Shown one piece after another: positions 25,817 through 37,112 of a stretch of DNA of 64,000 nt (position 1 is the first letter of the stretch; every line of letters starts with the position of its first letter). Below the pieces are notes generated by a model, which had not been told where the DNA came from, did no database searches, and saw nothing but the letters and a program-made list of their open reading frames with translations. Source of the stretch: Casuarina equisetifolia (Eukaryota; Streptophyta; Magnoliopsida; Fagales; Casuarinaceae); contig CM052362.1 in assembly GCA_028551475.1 (NCBI GenBank), positions 15,988,521 through 16,052,520 on the forward strand, given 5' to 3'. Position numbers and translations under genes: made by a program.

Positions 25817-26990
25817 CTATGCATTATGAGAAGCAGCTTCTACAGGTATCTTTTGGTGATCCATGTCAATCAGATTCAAGTTGTTCTTGTTCTAGACAAC
25901 TCAAAAGGGCTTCACTTATTATTCCAACCAATCTTGAGTTTAATTTTGTTCTCTCCATTGAGACTAGGTCAGTAACTTGCTTGATGAATTGATTTTTGAT
26001 AGATTCACATATCTTTGCGAACTAAAAGGAAATTTCAGCTACTTGGTTGTCGTCCCCTCATATACCCTTCCCTCCATTATGGAGATTTTTTTTTCTCCCT
26101 CGCCATTACATTGTAGTTAAAGATATTTTGAGCTTATGCATCTAGATGCTACTGTGTTTGTGGATGTCATTGTTGTCGATGATATCTTCATTGTCTCCTA
26201 GCCTAAACCAAGGGACGACATCCATGTGGGGCCTTTCTGCGATTTATTTGTCAGTTCAGAAGATTAACAGGTCCTAAGAGACGTGTCTTGGATGTGGAAA
26301 TTAACAATCATGTTGGTAAGGATGAAGAAATCAGACATTTTTGTAGACTCATTGCTTCGAAAATGTCTAAAGGTAATCAATACGAGTGTTAGTCAGGTGG
26401 CTGATGACGGTGATAATTTGGAATATTGTAGACCACCAAAACCCCAGAAAAACTGGTCCAAAGAAGTCAAGATCAGTGAAATTACATGAGGAAGAAGAAA
26501 AAGAAGCAACCTTAGGTGCTAAACTTGAGAATATGAAGGGAAGAAGTGTAAAAAGGGATCTCTTGACTTATTTGTTGAAGGAAAATATGTGTCAAGTCCC
26601 ACTTCTTTTTGTCATGCTTGTTATTTCATGAAATTCGCTTTTCAGCGTCAGGTACCATTGACGGACTGAATGGTACCGACAAACGTTGTGTGGTGTGGGA
26701 TGCGAACGCCGTAGAACAAATCTTGTAGCACAGAGTTGAGAAACTAAACAAGACGATTCCAGAACTAGGACCACAAGAAGCTGAAAACATTTAAAGAATG
26801 CACTAGGCCAATGGCCATCACTCGGCAATTGCACTCCAAGAACAGCTCAGAACACGATAATAAAGATAGTCGATCATGACTACAATTGCAAACATGGGGC
26901 ATATCTACTTTAGTGTTTCCCACAGGCTATCCCAATTTAAATGAATAACTTGCATCGTTGAATCGTCGAACACCCTAAAATACTATACAT
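25817..26990. other. Gene-free stretch 3' of UBC32
   Basis: Short open readings (for example around 26271-26400 and 26410-26580, the latter Lys/Glu-rich) are broken by stops and match no family that I recognise. The right part is the 3' UTR side of the minus-strand E2 gene. Confidence 0.35.
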
Positions 26991-29287
26991 CTAAGACCCG
27001 TCCATGAAAAGAGCACCATATCCGCTAGATTTCAGTAACTTTTTGAATAAAAGAACAGCAATTGCGATGGTAAGCCCCACGGCAGCCCATGTCAACAATC
27101 GATCGTCAGCCGCTTTATGAACCTTCATTTCTGGTTTTTGCAATGGCTTATCACTCGAGCCACTGGATGGAACCTCCCTCGACGGACTATCCACAGCAGG
27201 CCTGGAATCAGCATTTGCAGGGACCTCCTCCACTTCTTCAACAATCCTGTCCCCTGCTGGTGGATTTTGAAGCTCCTCCCCCGTGGGAAAGGGCCAAGCA
27301 TTCGGAGAGTCGTCCTGGGATTCAGCATCCCCGTTTGTTGTCTGTTCTTCAGAAGCCTGAGAGGAACTGACTTGAGGAACAGGGGGTGCCTTGCTTAGCA
27401 TATACTCATGAATCTGTAATATAAAATATCCATTATATCAGATGTGACAATAACGAAAAAGCACATAAACTGGGAAAAGAACTAAGCCACTATTATACCT
27501 CATCAATTAGCTTTTGTCGTTCAGGAGTCCCAAATTTTGGGGGTCCTTCACGGGACTTGATTGCTAAAGCTCGCCTCTCTTCTTTCTTGTAGTCTAGCGA
27601 GCCCAGTGCACCATTTGGGTTGGTGGGCATGAATGCAATAAGTGCAACTAACGCAGTCCTCACTGCCAACAGAAAAATGTATTAGCCACGAGACAACCTT
27701 GCCTTATTGAGCAATTTAAACGGTGAAAACTCTGGTTCATCATTTCCAAAGGTACAAACCTCAATCATCATTGATCAACCAAGTAAAGACAGAGAGCAGA
27801 AATAAAGAAAATGTAGGTTTGCCAATGGAATCCAATCAAGCACCAGGCAACATGAATCAAATAAACCCACACATACACATGTTTTGATTGAAGTCAAACC
27901 CACTTTCACCTTGTATATCAAAGCATGTTCACCTCGGAGCCTAGTCTACTCCTCCTAGTGTCTCAAGAATTAAACAAAACCTAAAGGGTAGCAAAGAGAG
28001 GACCAAGACCATGCACTTTATACAGCTCTGCTCCATGCAACTCCAATAAAGGCAAGGAAACAATTGCATAACTTCTCCCAGAAAAACATATACATGTGTG
28101 GATACTGATATGACCATGAAATGAGCAATCCAACTCCATTGTCAGACCAATGCCATCATCTAACGAGCCTCTAACCAAACAAGTCAGACCAAGTTTAAGA
28201 CCCGGATGATTGGGGAGGGCAAACAAATTAATACTACCACCAAAGGCATAGCGTTAGAGAAAAATAAAAGCTTGAGACAAGTTACCTAAGAACTACTTAG
28301 CATTTCATAAAAGAACACAGATTTTCATTGCACATGCAAGTTCATAGGATTTTCGTTTTCATAAGGCAAGCATGGCCACCCGGTGTGCTTAAAAATCACA
28401 TACCAAGTCTCCGGACATAGATTAATTCAAAGATAAGGGATGCGTATAGAAGAATGCAATTTACCACTCCATGATGGCTGCCAGTGCTCAGGATGATGGT
28501 TCGATATGCTTAAGCAGATCTTGGTCTGGGTTTCAAATCGACCATTTGCCTGAACAAACCATACGAAAACTTATTAAAGGAACACAATTATATGCTTAAA
28601 TAGCGTCTGGTCCAACCCCTTTAATAAGTTAGGCAGAGAGCAAAATCTTACAGTCAGCAACATAAATGAAGGAGGCTTAAATGGGTACTCCGCCGGCAAC
28701 TGTATGCGCCCATGATAGATACCACCCTCAAATTCCGTGTCACATGGTCCCCTGATTGCAAATTGCCATTCAAATATATTCTCCTGAAACCAATATCAAA
28801 AGCTTACATACCAATAACACCGCATAAGTAATACAAATAAGCCCAAATTCCGTACGATACATAGAAATTGACTAGTCTACACGTAAGGGTTTCTCTTTTC
28901 TTTTTCTTTTTTCTTTCTTTCTTTCTTTTTAAGCAGCTATTAGAATATCCAAACCTAAAAACACTCCCACTCCCGATAGCAGCTAAGAGATGCGCTAATT
29001 CGAACAGATACGCGGCCAGATGATTGCGTCGACCCCAAATAGGACAAAAAACGCACAGATTCAATTGCCCAAAGATCCAATAGACTACAAAATTAAGCGA
29101 AATCTACAAATCTAATAATTCCATAAAATCATTTTTAAACAATTCGAAATACTCATCGAAAGCGCAAAGCAAAAACCTCCAGAGGCAGACTCATGAAATC
29201 ATCTGACGGATTCGATTGCATCTCCTTGAGCTCCTGTAGGATCCGCTTGACCGCCGGGTTCTTCCGGTTGTACTTGTCCTCCGCCAT
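26991..29287 (-). CDS. UBC32: Tail-anchored ubiquitin-conjugating enzyme E2, UBC32/UBE2J type
   Basis: E2 of ER-associated degradation: it takes ubiquitin from E1 on its active cysteine and works at the ER membrane with an E3 to tag misfolded proteins. Arabidopsis UBC32 is linked to brassinosteroid and salt-stress responses. Exons 29287-29177, 28783-28652, 28549-28465, 27662-27499 and 27413-26991 join in phase to 304 codons plus stop. Residues 1-150 form the UBC fold: NPAVKRILQELKEM, YPFKPPSF, then TKICLSISNHHPEHWQPSW with the catalytic Cys93 in the UBE2J-type context. A Ser/Pro/Glu-rich linker covers about 165-260. Residues 270-287 (LLTWAAVGLTIAIAVLLF) form the C-terminal membrane anchor, followed by KKLLKSSGYGALFMDGS. 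Length matches the family (about 300-310). Intact. Confidence 0.95.
28893..28930. repeat. CTTT-rich microsatellite in intron 1 of UBC32
   Basis: Run of TTTC/CTTT units in the intron between 29177 and 28783. Confidence 0.85.
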
Positions 29288-29680
29288 TGAATCCGATCCG
29301 ATGTAACTCCTACCCACCACTACCGTCCGATTAAACCGTATCTACACAACCCCTATACACAGACGCGTCCCCAAAAGACTTCGCAGATTTAAGGAAGAGA
29401 TACAAGTGGGGTTTTCATGGTCCTAGACTTTCTCTTGACGATATTTTCTCTGGAGTTGACACGTCAATGTTTTGCCTCCCTTCTTATGTGTCAGTTATTC
29501 ATTGGCAGTCATCGACTCATGGGCCAGGGCAGATTTCTGGGCTTGTTACGTCGAAAGATGGCGACCCCATAGTTCTTAAAACTCGCCCCAGAAACTCATC
29601 TCCACCGACTTTTCTACTTTTAATATATTAACGTCGTAAAACTAGGCTGCGAACGTGTTGCCTCGATACTTCGGCTGTTG
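29288..29680. other. UBC32 upstream region
   Basis: GC-richer than the following AT-rich block and directly 5' of the UBC32 start, so presumably 5' UTR and promoter. No individual element is called. Confidence 0.4.
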
Positions 29681-29681
29681 C

Positions 29682-30965
29682 TTCTAGTAACAGTTTTTTA
29701 GATTAGATCAGTTTAATGATTCAATTAGCCAATTTTTCAATACAAAGTTCATTAAATAACATTAATCCCGACCGCCTTTATCCAAATTCTATCTCGTTCA
29801 AATCCTAGTTAAAATTAATTTTTAAAATAAAATATGTGTTTTTTACAAGTTGGTTATAAAAAAGAAATAAACTTTTAATAGTATATCATAACTCAAGTTC
29901 ATACTATCTTGTATACAATAGAAAATATTATGGTATTAAGAGTTATTAGGCTTGCTTTTCTAACAAAGAGTCCTCCTTTTAGTTCAATGGTGAGTCCGTA
30001 ACAGTTGGTGTAATGCTAGGTTATAGGAAATTGTTACAAACATAGCTATTCATAGCATTTACCATAAACTCTTGTTTTTATCAAGATAACAAATAAACAA
30101 AAATATAAAACAAATTATTTGGATAACTTTTACTTTACTTTTCCATTGAAAGTTATAGCCTTTTAATAAGCTTTACAAAATGTACAAATGAATTTAATCA
30201 AAACAAATACAATCAAAGAAAAACATAAAAAGGGAAATAATAACAAAGGAAAAAAGACCATAGCTCTAAATGTTCATATCTTGTTATTTTTGACTAGCTA
30301 AATATTGTTTTACTTGCAAATTAATCATTGAATTATTATCTTTACCAACCATAACACTTGCAAATCCTTCTATTGAATAACGGAATCACCTTCCATTTGA
30401 CATCTAGATATTCTTTTAAGAGTAAATGAGATCTTCATCAATTCAACATCTTGAAGACAATATGAATTTGCATTGAAGTCATAGGTCACATGTCTTACTA
30501 CATAAATTACTAATTAAAAGGAAATCTTAATTCAAATTCTAGGCTTTGTAATGAAGAACATATTACTTTTGTAATGATGTTTACAACATATATTAATTGC
30601 AAAAAGATGAATTAACTAATTTAAAATTAGTCATATAAATGAATATTTCATTTTAAGTAACATCAAATTCAATACCCTTTAATGCTATATTGCTCAAATC
30701 ATAGTTAAAAGTAATTTTTAAATAAAAAATATGTTCTTTTATTACAAGTTGATAATAAAAATGAAATAAACTTCTTAATAACATTATATTATAATTCAAG
30801 CTCACATATCCTATATATGATAGAGTACATATTACCCGGTAACGAAGATCATAGCACATATTAAGTACAAAAAGACTTATTAACCAATTTTTAAAATTAG
30901 ATTAGTTTAACGATTCAATTGGCCAATCTTTCAATGGAAATTTCATTTTAAATAACATTAACTTC
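29682..30965 (+). repeat. AT-rich repeat, two long copies and a partial third
   Basis: Copy A (29682-29945), copy B (about 30588-30845) and partial copy C (30856-30965) share blocks in the same order. C and A share TTTAATGATTCAATT / TTTAACGATTCAATT, then CAATNTTTCAAT and AAATAACATTAA. A and B share CAAATC(C/A)TAGTTAAAA, then TAATTTTTAAA, ACAAGTTG and GAAATAAACTT. Spacing between B and C is about 268 bases, which suggests a tandem unit of that size interrupted between A and B. No coding capacity. Family unknown. Confidence 0.65.
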
Positions 30966-31890
30966 TTTTTGTTTCTTGTTTTTATCAAGAGGTTTTCCAT
31001 GGAGTTTCCAATAGGTTCCTTTTGTGTGATTAGAGTTTTTTGCAATAATTACAAAATTTACCTTTGGAATTCTTGGATGAATTCTGGCCGATGATCTTTT
31101 ATTTGACGTGGTCGAATTCTAGTTGCTGGATGCAACATAAGTGGACGTTGACGTGGCAAGCCGCAAGGCGTCAAATAAGGGGTGCTGCCAGGACGTACTA
31201 CAAAGCGTCTGATCTAGGGTTTAGATTGTGGCCACCTGTTCCATTCCCATAAGAAAATTTTCTTGTTGTCCTACGTAAAGCTGTTGCTTACGATGGTGGG
31301 CACTACAAATGGTTGCTGACCACGCCACGGCCACTACCTTCTCAAATGGTTGCTGATCACGCCACCGCCACTATCTTCTGTGCCGGATTTGCCCGAGCCA
31401 TGAGGATCACAGAGTCGTCATTGCGAACGAACTACGACAAAGCCAGACGCTAGCTTTTGTCGCGAAAGTTCAGTTAGCAGATGCAGGTGAGGGAGGGATT
31501 TAGGTCCATTGCCAACATCTGTGTCTTCAAAGGAAACTTTTTTTCACTAAGCAACAAGAAGAATCGGGTGACTTTGTCCCGATCCTTGATCCCTCGATAC
31601 TGCCTGAGGGTGGTTTTCCAAGCCACCCAACTTTTTTTCGGCCACCTCAAGCTCATTCCATAGAGCCAAGAGCTGATTAAAGCAGACGGGAACCGCAAGG
31701 TTGCCCCGCTTTATTTCGATCAAAGGATGGCTGAGGGCGAAGATCTTGCCAAGGTTGAGCTTGTCGTACGTTTTCCTGATGTTCACCCACATCTCCTTCG
31801 AGTCTTGGATACTTGGAAGGCCAGTGGCAACAGTTGCCGATCCACTTTCAGACGAGCTAGTTGAACTACCACTAGTGCTGTGCAAGCCCG
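30965..31890 (-). pseudogene. Copia gag fragment, minus strand
   Basis: On the minus strand, 31885-31547 reads as a degenerate copia gag (EMWVNIRKTYDKLN, then CFNQLLALWNELE). It shifts frame near 31610 into a stretch with QMLAMDLNPSLTCIC, matching the usual gag motif that ends in DPLPSL. Near 31060-30970 a damaged zinc knuckle CNYCKK is followed by GNSMENLL, where WKLHGKP is usual. Several frameshifts. No pol region follows to the left, so the element is truncated there. Confidence 0.65.
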
Positions 31891-33027
31891 CTCATTAGAC
31901 GGGCAAACCACGATGTCATCAAGGGTTGAATCTTGGGTTTGTTCTGTGGCCCAAAACCAGGACATGAACCAAGAGAAACCAAATTGGGTGAGAACCCAGG
32001 TTTGGATTGGGCCAATGACACTAGACCATCTTGGTTGGGTCGCTTTTGTCAGGGCCAGGCCTATAGGGTGCTGAGTAATTAGGCCCTAATTAGGCTACTC
32101 CTTGTTAGCCTCCACTCGAAGGGGTTGCTTTTAGGCCTGATAGGGTTAAATTGATTTTGGCCCATAATGATTTGGGCTATTTTCCTGGGCCAGATTGGAC
32201 TGCTTCAAACCCATTATCATGGGTGAATCGGTGCATCTTCAACGACTGGTGCATGGTATTATTTTTTTTTAAAAAAAAAACCAAAGGTAAGATAGGTAAC
32301 TGCTCACTTGCTCTTGCCTGCAAAAGCAAAAGACAACGTACGAAAAGAACGGTAATAGGCAAAACAAAAGACCAAAAAATAGAAAACCGAAAACAGAAAA
32401 AAAAAAGGCAGAGCAAAATACAAAACAAGAAAAATTTTCTTTTCTGGAAGCTGGGTTAGAAAGGCTTTGACAGCATGTCACAAAGTGAAAGGATGGAAAG
32501 CTTGGAAAATTGGGAAAAAAGAAATTCTACACACTATTTTCTTATCAAAATAATGAATGTATAAGGCTATATTTATAATACAAGTACCTTGACCAATGAA
32601 AGGGAAAATATACAGGGTAACAATAAAACGTTTTCCTATTTATAGAAATATATCAAATCTACATAATTCCCAAATTGTCATGATTCTAACAATCAGTCGC
32701 CCAATACATTCAGAAAGAATCTTGCGTAGGCAAATGTGTCTCCAACAAAAAGTTCCTTACCTAACATGTTAAGGCCAAAAGTCAAGTGGATATGTAACCA
32801 TAAGCTCATGAACTCTTTCATTTAACTCACAAAATTTTTAGCAAAACTGTAAATATAATCTCTTGCATTCATGCCTCTGCAAATCTCATCTTCGGCTAGC
32901 AAAATTAGCTTTAAGAATCTTTTTAAATAACTCAATGAGCAAAACCAATTCTTTAGAATTCTTGAATAGTGTTCAAACTGTTGTGTAAAACAACAAATTG
33001 GTATGTAAAACGTAGCAAGAATGTAAT
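31891..33027. other. Gene-free stretch right of the copia gag fragment
   Basis: Possibly leader sequence of the truncated minus-strand copia element. It holds a T-run joined to an A-run at 32261-32280 and an A-rich block at 32385-32410. No ORF or LTR pair could be supported. Confidence 0.35.
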
Positions 33028-33620
33028 TGATGTGTTCTAATTAAGCCCGAATTAATTATCAAATGGACTTTTCTCTAAGCTTAAGATATTGTTTCGGATG
33101 TTGGCTAAATGTGGAATCAAATGGGAAATATAGAATCACATAAGAGAACACACAAATTTACGTGGTTCGGCCAATTAATTGCCTACATCCACGGGTAAAG
33201 CTAGGAGAGATTTCTTTCACTACTTGCAATCAACAGTACAGAAGTTCTCACAGGAATTCTCTACCAAACACACTCTTCAAACACTCCTTTTAGGATACAA
33301 GGAAGTGCACAAAAGTTATACAAGAATGGCTTACAGATTTCCTTCTCTTCTTCACTGTTCTGCATACACCATACACCAATATGTACTGCACTGATAACCG
33401 CACTGCAATCTGCACTCAGATCTACACAAATCTGGCCACACAACTCTATCTTGGTGTTTATCTCTCACGCACCCTCTCTTTCTCTATTCTCTCTTTTTCT
33501 TTCTGGTGTCTCACGATGCTTTTTTTTATCAGAGCAACCTTTTTTTTCAATTTCAAAATTCAAACCGCTCCCACATATAACCACTCTCCCTTGAGAATAG
33601 GAAGAGGTGTTAGTGGTTGA
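33028..33620 (+). repeat. Probable LTR fragment with a TTTACGTGGTTCGGCC box
   Basis: TTTACGTGGTTCGGCC at 33157-33172 followed by GCCTACATCCACGGG at 33181-33195 is a block found in the LTRs of many plant retrotransposons. I could not find a partner LTR, primer-binding site or clean ends, so limits are approximate. A CT-rich stretch at 33475-33505 lies inside. Confidence 0.5.
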
Positions 33621-34591
33621 GAAATAAACCCCCCGTATCTCACTAACCACCTATGATAAGGTAGAGACAAATAACGAGTGGGAAACGTGCTAATTATGAG
33701 CCACGTCCAGCACAAACAAGAATTTGAATGAACTTTGGATGCAATCATCTACTGGGGCTTTTAAAACTGTGTTTGAATGTGGTATGAGACGTCCTTCAGC
33801 TGCAAAATCTCTTTTTTTTTTTTGTTTTATTTTTATTAACGAGGCAATCAAATGACATAAGAAACATAATACGGATCTCGGTAACAGGTTGAACCTCTTG
33901 CCCATTCCTAGGAGATGTCACGCGTGTTCTAAATAGAACTTTCTATTTCTCATCCCATGTCCACCAATTGAACAATTTATCAAATGGAAAGCGGTCGTTT
34001 TTAGACTATTAAACAATATCTGAATGAGAACTCTAGGTGGAATAGTTCTAACCTCCCATTGTTCGAGTTTCTGGATACAATATGTATCCTAAAAACATCC
34101 TTACCAACTGTAGGCTGAGCTTTCAATGCTTTCTGAGCTTCTTTGAAGAACGGCAAGTGAGTCAGGCTGCATTGTTAGTCCCAGCATACATCTTCCCTCG
34201 AAGTACTCATCAATTTCCAAGTCTTCTCATGGATATATACATTTGTCTGTTTACTCTGTCGTTTGTTTAATGTTATTCTATACGCTTTTAGACCTTGTTC
34301 CCTTCTTGGCTGAACTTTTCCGGATAAGCTTTTATTTCTACTTGATAGGACCTCAAAACATCTTGTCAGGATTCCAAACTTTTCTTGTCTTCGAAGAAAT
34401 CGTGTTCGTTCCAACGCAATGACAACTCTTAAATTATTTCTCCTGGAACCATGCATCTCTATCGAAACGACAACTACATAGCTAAAAAAGGAAATTATGT
34501 CCCAAGTTGCAGACCTCCTTGATAATATCAAAAATCAACTTCAAACTGATTCCGATCATCCTTGACATAATGATTTTGGCAAACGTCAAAC
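33621..34591. other. Gene-free stretch left of the small LTR element
   Basis: The longest open frame (118 codons, minus, 34531-34175) has no recognisable domain and is likely chance. No repeat detected by eye. Confidence 0.35.
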
Positions 34592-35045
34592 TGTTACATG
34601 CTTAGAATTTGAATTAGGATTTCCTTTTATTTAGTTATTTATGTAGTAGAAAATATGACCAAGGACTTTAATGCATATCCATATTGCCTTAAAGATATTG
34701 ATTGGTGAAGATCTTATTTACTTTTAGAGGAATATGCATATGTGGTGATCTCATTATTATGTGGAAGGATTTATTGGTGCTAGGGTTGGTAAAGATATGA
34801 GCATTTAGGGCCATGATCATCTTTCCTTAGTTGTTATTTCCCTTTTCATATTTTTCCTTAATTGTATTTGTTTTTATTAAATTCCTTTTCACATTTTGTA
34901 AAGCCTACTAAAAGGCTATAGTTTTCAATGAAATAGATAGAGAATAAGTTATCTAAATAGTTTGCTTTATGTTTTTGTTTCTTTGTTCTTTTGGTAAAAC
35001 AAAAGATTATGGCAAATACCACTATGAACAACCATGTTTGTAACA
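34592..35045 (+). repeat. 5' LTR of the small element
   Basis: TG...CA termini. Aligns with 35702-36163, which carries a few extra bases (for example AAATGGAAG near 35855). Confidence 0.92.
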
Positions 35046-35047
35046 AT

Positions 35048-35059
35048 TGGTATCAAAGC
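35048..35059 (+). other. Primer-binding site, tRNA-Met type
   Basis: TGGTATCAAAGC two bases after the 5' LTR; the usual site is TGGTATCAGAGC. Confidence 0.85.
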
Positions 35060-35701
35060 CGCATTCCTGACCCAAATTGGAAAAGGATCCGTCAAATGGT
35101 GGTGGAGACGTGGGAATCTTGTAAGGCCTAGAACAACTTTCTCCGAAAAGAGATGGTTGAACTACGAAAAGACCTTCACAAGAAAGAAAAAGAAAAAAGA
35201 AAGATTGTAATTGGATCTATAAGAAGCCAAGCAATCGCTAGAGGCAATCGAGGAAACGTTGGACAACCCATATAGGCTAGTCTTGGCAATGGAGAAGTCA
35301 AAGGAGTCTTATCCAAAGAACCATTCTCTTTTCCCCAAATCTGGCCAACCAAGGAGATGACTTGAAGGTTGGCGAAAAAAGGTCATGTGGTGGGGAAAAA
35401 GGGTAAGTTGGAGAGATTTTTAAGTGTGGCTGCCCATGGAGAATCACCACCCAACTTGGTTAGGGGACTGTTCAATTCGTGTAGCTTAACAATTACAAGC
35501 CAATACTCCTCACACCAAGGACAACCACCAGAATTTTGTCATGACAAATAAATTCTTGATTTATGCTTTTTTATCTATCTTTATATTTTGATAAGTTAGT
35601 TTAGTAATTCTTAAAGGGCATATTTCATGGATTCATAATAAAAAAATTGTAATTCCTTAGTTTTAACCTTGAGGACAAGGTTGTTTTGATGGGGTGGTGT
35701 A

Positions 35702-36163
35702 TGTTACATGCTTAGAATTTGAATTAGGATTTCCTTTTATTTAGTTATTTATGTAGTAGAAAATATAGCCAAAGACTTTAATGTATATCCATATTGCCTT
35801 AAAGATGCTGATTAGTGAAGATCTTATTTACTTTTAGAGGAATATGCAGATGTTAAATGGAAGGTGATCTCATTATTATGTGGAAGGATTTGTTGGTGAT
35901 AGGTTGGTAAAGATATGGGCATTTAGGGCCATGGTCGTATTTCCTTAGTTGTTATTTCCCTTTCCATGTTTTTCCTTAATTGTATTTGTTTTTATTAAAT
36001 TCATTTTCACATTTTGTAAAGCCTATTAAAAGGCTATAGTTTTTAATGAAATAGATAGAGAAAAAGTTATCTAAACAGTTTCCTTTATGTTTTTGTTTCT
36101 TTATTCTCTTGGTAAAACAAGAGATTATGGCAAATACCGCTACGAACAACCATGTTCGTAACA
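35702..36163 (+). repeat. 3' LTR of the small element
   Basis: TGTTACATGC...GTAACA, following the purine-rich tract at 35688-35699. Confidence 0.92.
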
Positions 36164-36206
36164 CAAACACCATGATCGAAATGTTTTATCTTGTTAAAGA
36201 TCTTTT

Positions 36207-36656
36207 TGTAAGAAAACTAATCAATCTCCAATAAGATTGAAACCCAGGATGTGAGTAGTTAGATCCAAAACATCAAATAAACATAATTGAACCAGAAATA
36301 AAAACATATTGTACTTTTATCTCTTATGAAGTTTCACAAATGCAGAATTTGATATCTAGGTAGGTGAATATCCTCTATTCTCATTTTGAAAGCATCGGCT
36401 CGATGAGAGAACCTAAAGGACTGCGGCTTGTAAGAATGAAACCTTTCGATAACCCTAATGCTTTAAAAAATATGCTTAAATACTATAAGCTAGAGAATAA
36501 AACCTAACCCTAGTCTTATGTTCCACCAAATAGGCCCACTCATCATAACCCTATTTGGTTAGCCATGGCCTACACCAACTAGTCCATATTTTAGAACTCA
36601 TGGACCAATTTAATATAGCCCACTTAAAGTAAGCCTAATTAAAAATTAGGCTAACA
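36207..36656 (-). repeat. 3' LTR of the LARD-like element
   Basis: In minus sense TGTTAGCC...TTACA, 450 bases, pairing with 41634-42083. A perfect 9-bp stem AGCCTAATT with a 3-base loop sits at its sense 5' end (36632-36652). Confidence 0.92.
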
Positions 36657-37090
36657 TTCTCCCACTTGGGCTATATTAATTTGAAATTATGCATGCCTTT
36701 ATATTGATCCAGAGAAAATTCTTAATTATATTCCTATCACATGAAATCTCAAGCTTTGAATCACGATAGAAATTATATCTATTAAGTGATACAGCATTAA
36801 TCATGACCACAAGAGCTTTTAATCTCATTGATATGATGAATATGGTAGTGTGGCAACTATATAACACTCTAGCAATTTCTTTATGTGTTATCATTGTTGT
36901 CAGTCTAATTCTCTCTCCTTCGATAACAAAATGCCATCAGATAATATACTTTATAGTTCTAATGAACCTTTTCATATCTTGTACTTAATAACTCGAGTTT
37001 AACTTTATGTGTCACAAGACATGCTTTATGGCTAACTATTGAATGCCCCAACCATTACTTAAGATTTACACCTTCCTTAAGACTTTAATA

Positions 37091-37112
37091 TATATATATA
37101 TATATACATTAT
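37091..37112. repeat. (TA)n microsatellite
   Basis: About ten TA units inside the LARD-like internal region. Confidence 0.85.

Larger units (their letters stand above)
34592..36163 (+). mobile_element. Small non-autonomous LTR retrotransposon (TRIM-like gypsy deletion derivative)
   Basis: Direct LTRs of 454 bases (34592-35045) and 462 bases (35702-36163), both TGTTACATGC...TAACA, flank only 656 internal bases. The exact pentamer CAAAC occurs on both sides (34587-34591 and 36164-36168), a perfect target-site duplication. A tRNA-Met-type primer-binding site follows the left LTR and a G-rich tract (GATGGGGTGGTG) precedes the right LTR. The internal region has no usable ORF. Its last bases read LEDKVV, the residues that end the pol of chromovirus-type gypsy elements just before the 3' LTR. 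The element therefore looks like an internal deletion of such a parent, moved in trans. Confidence 0.93.

Noticed and set aside
26271..26640. Possible coding remnant downstream of UBC32
   Set aside because: Readings are short, stop-ridden and match no known family; listed only as a gene-free stretch.
32256..32282. T-run followed by A-run as a hairpin or terminator
   Set aside because: Homopolymer palindrome in a low-complexity region, with no adjacent gene.
34175..34531. 118-codon minus-strand ORF
   Set aside because: No recognisable motif, low-complexity basic composition, no neighbours that support a gene.
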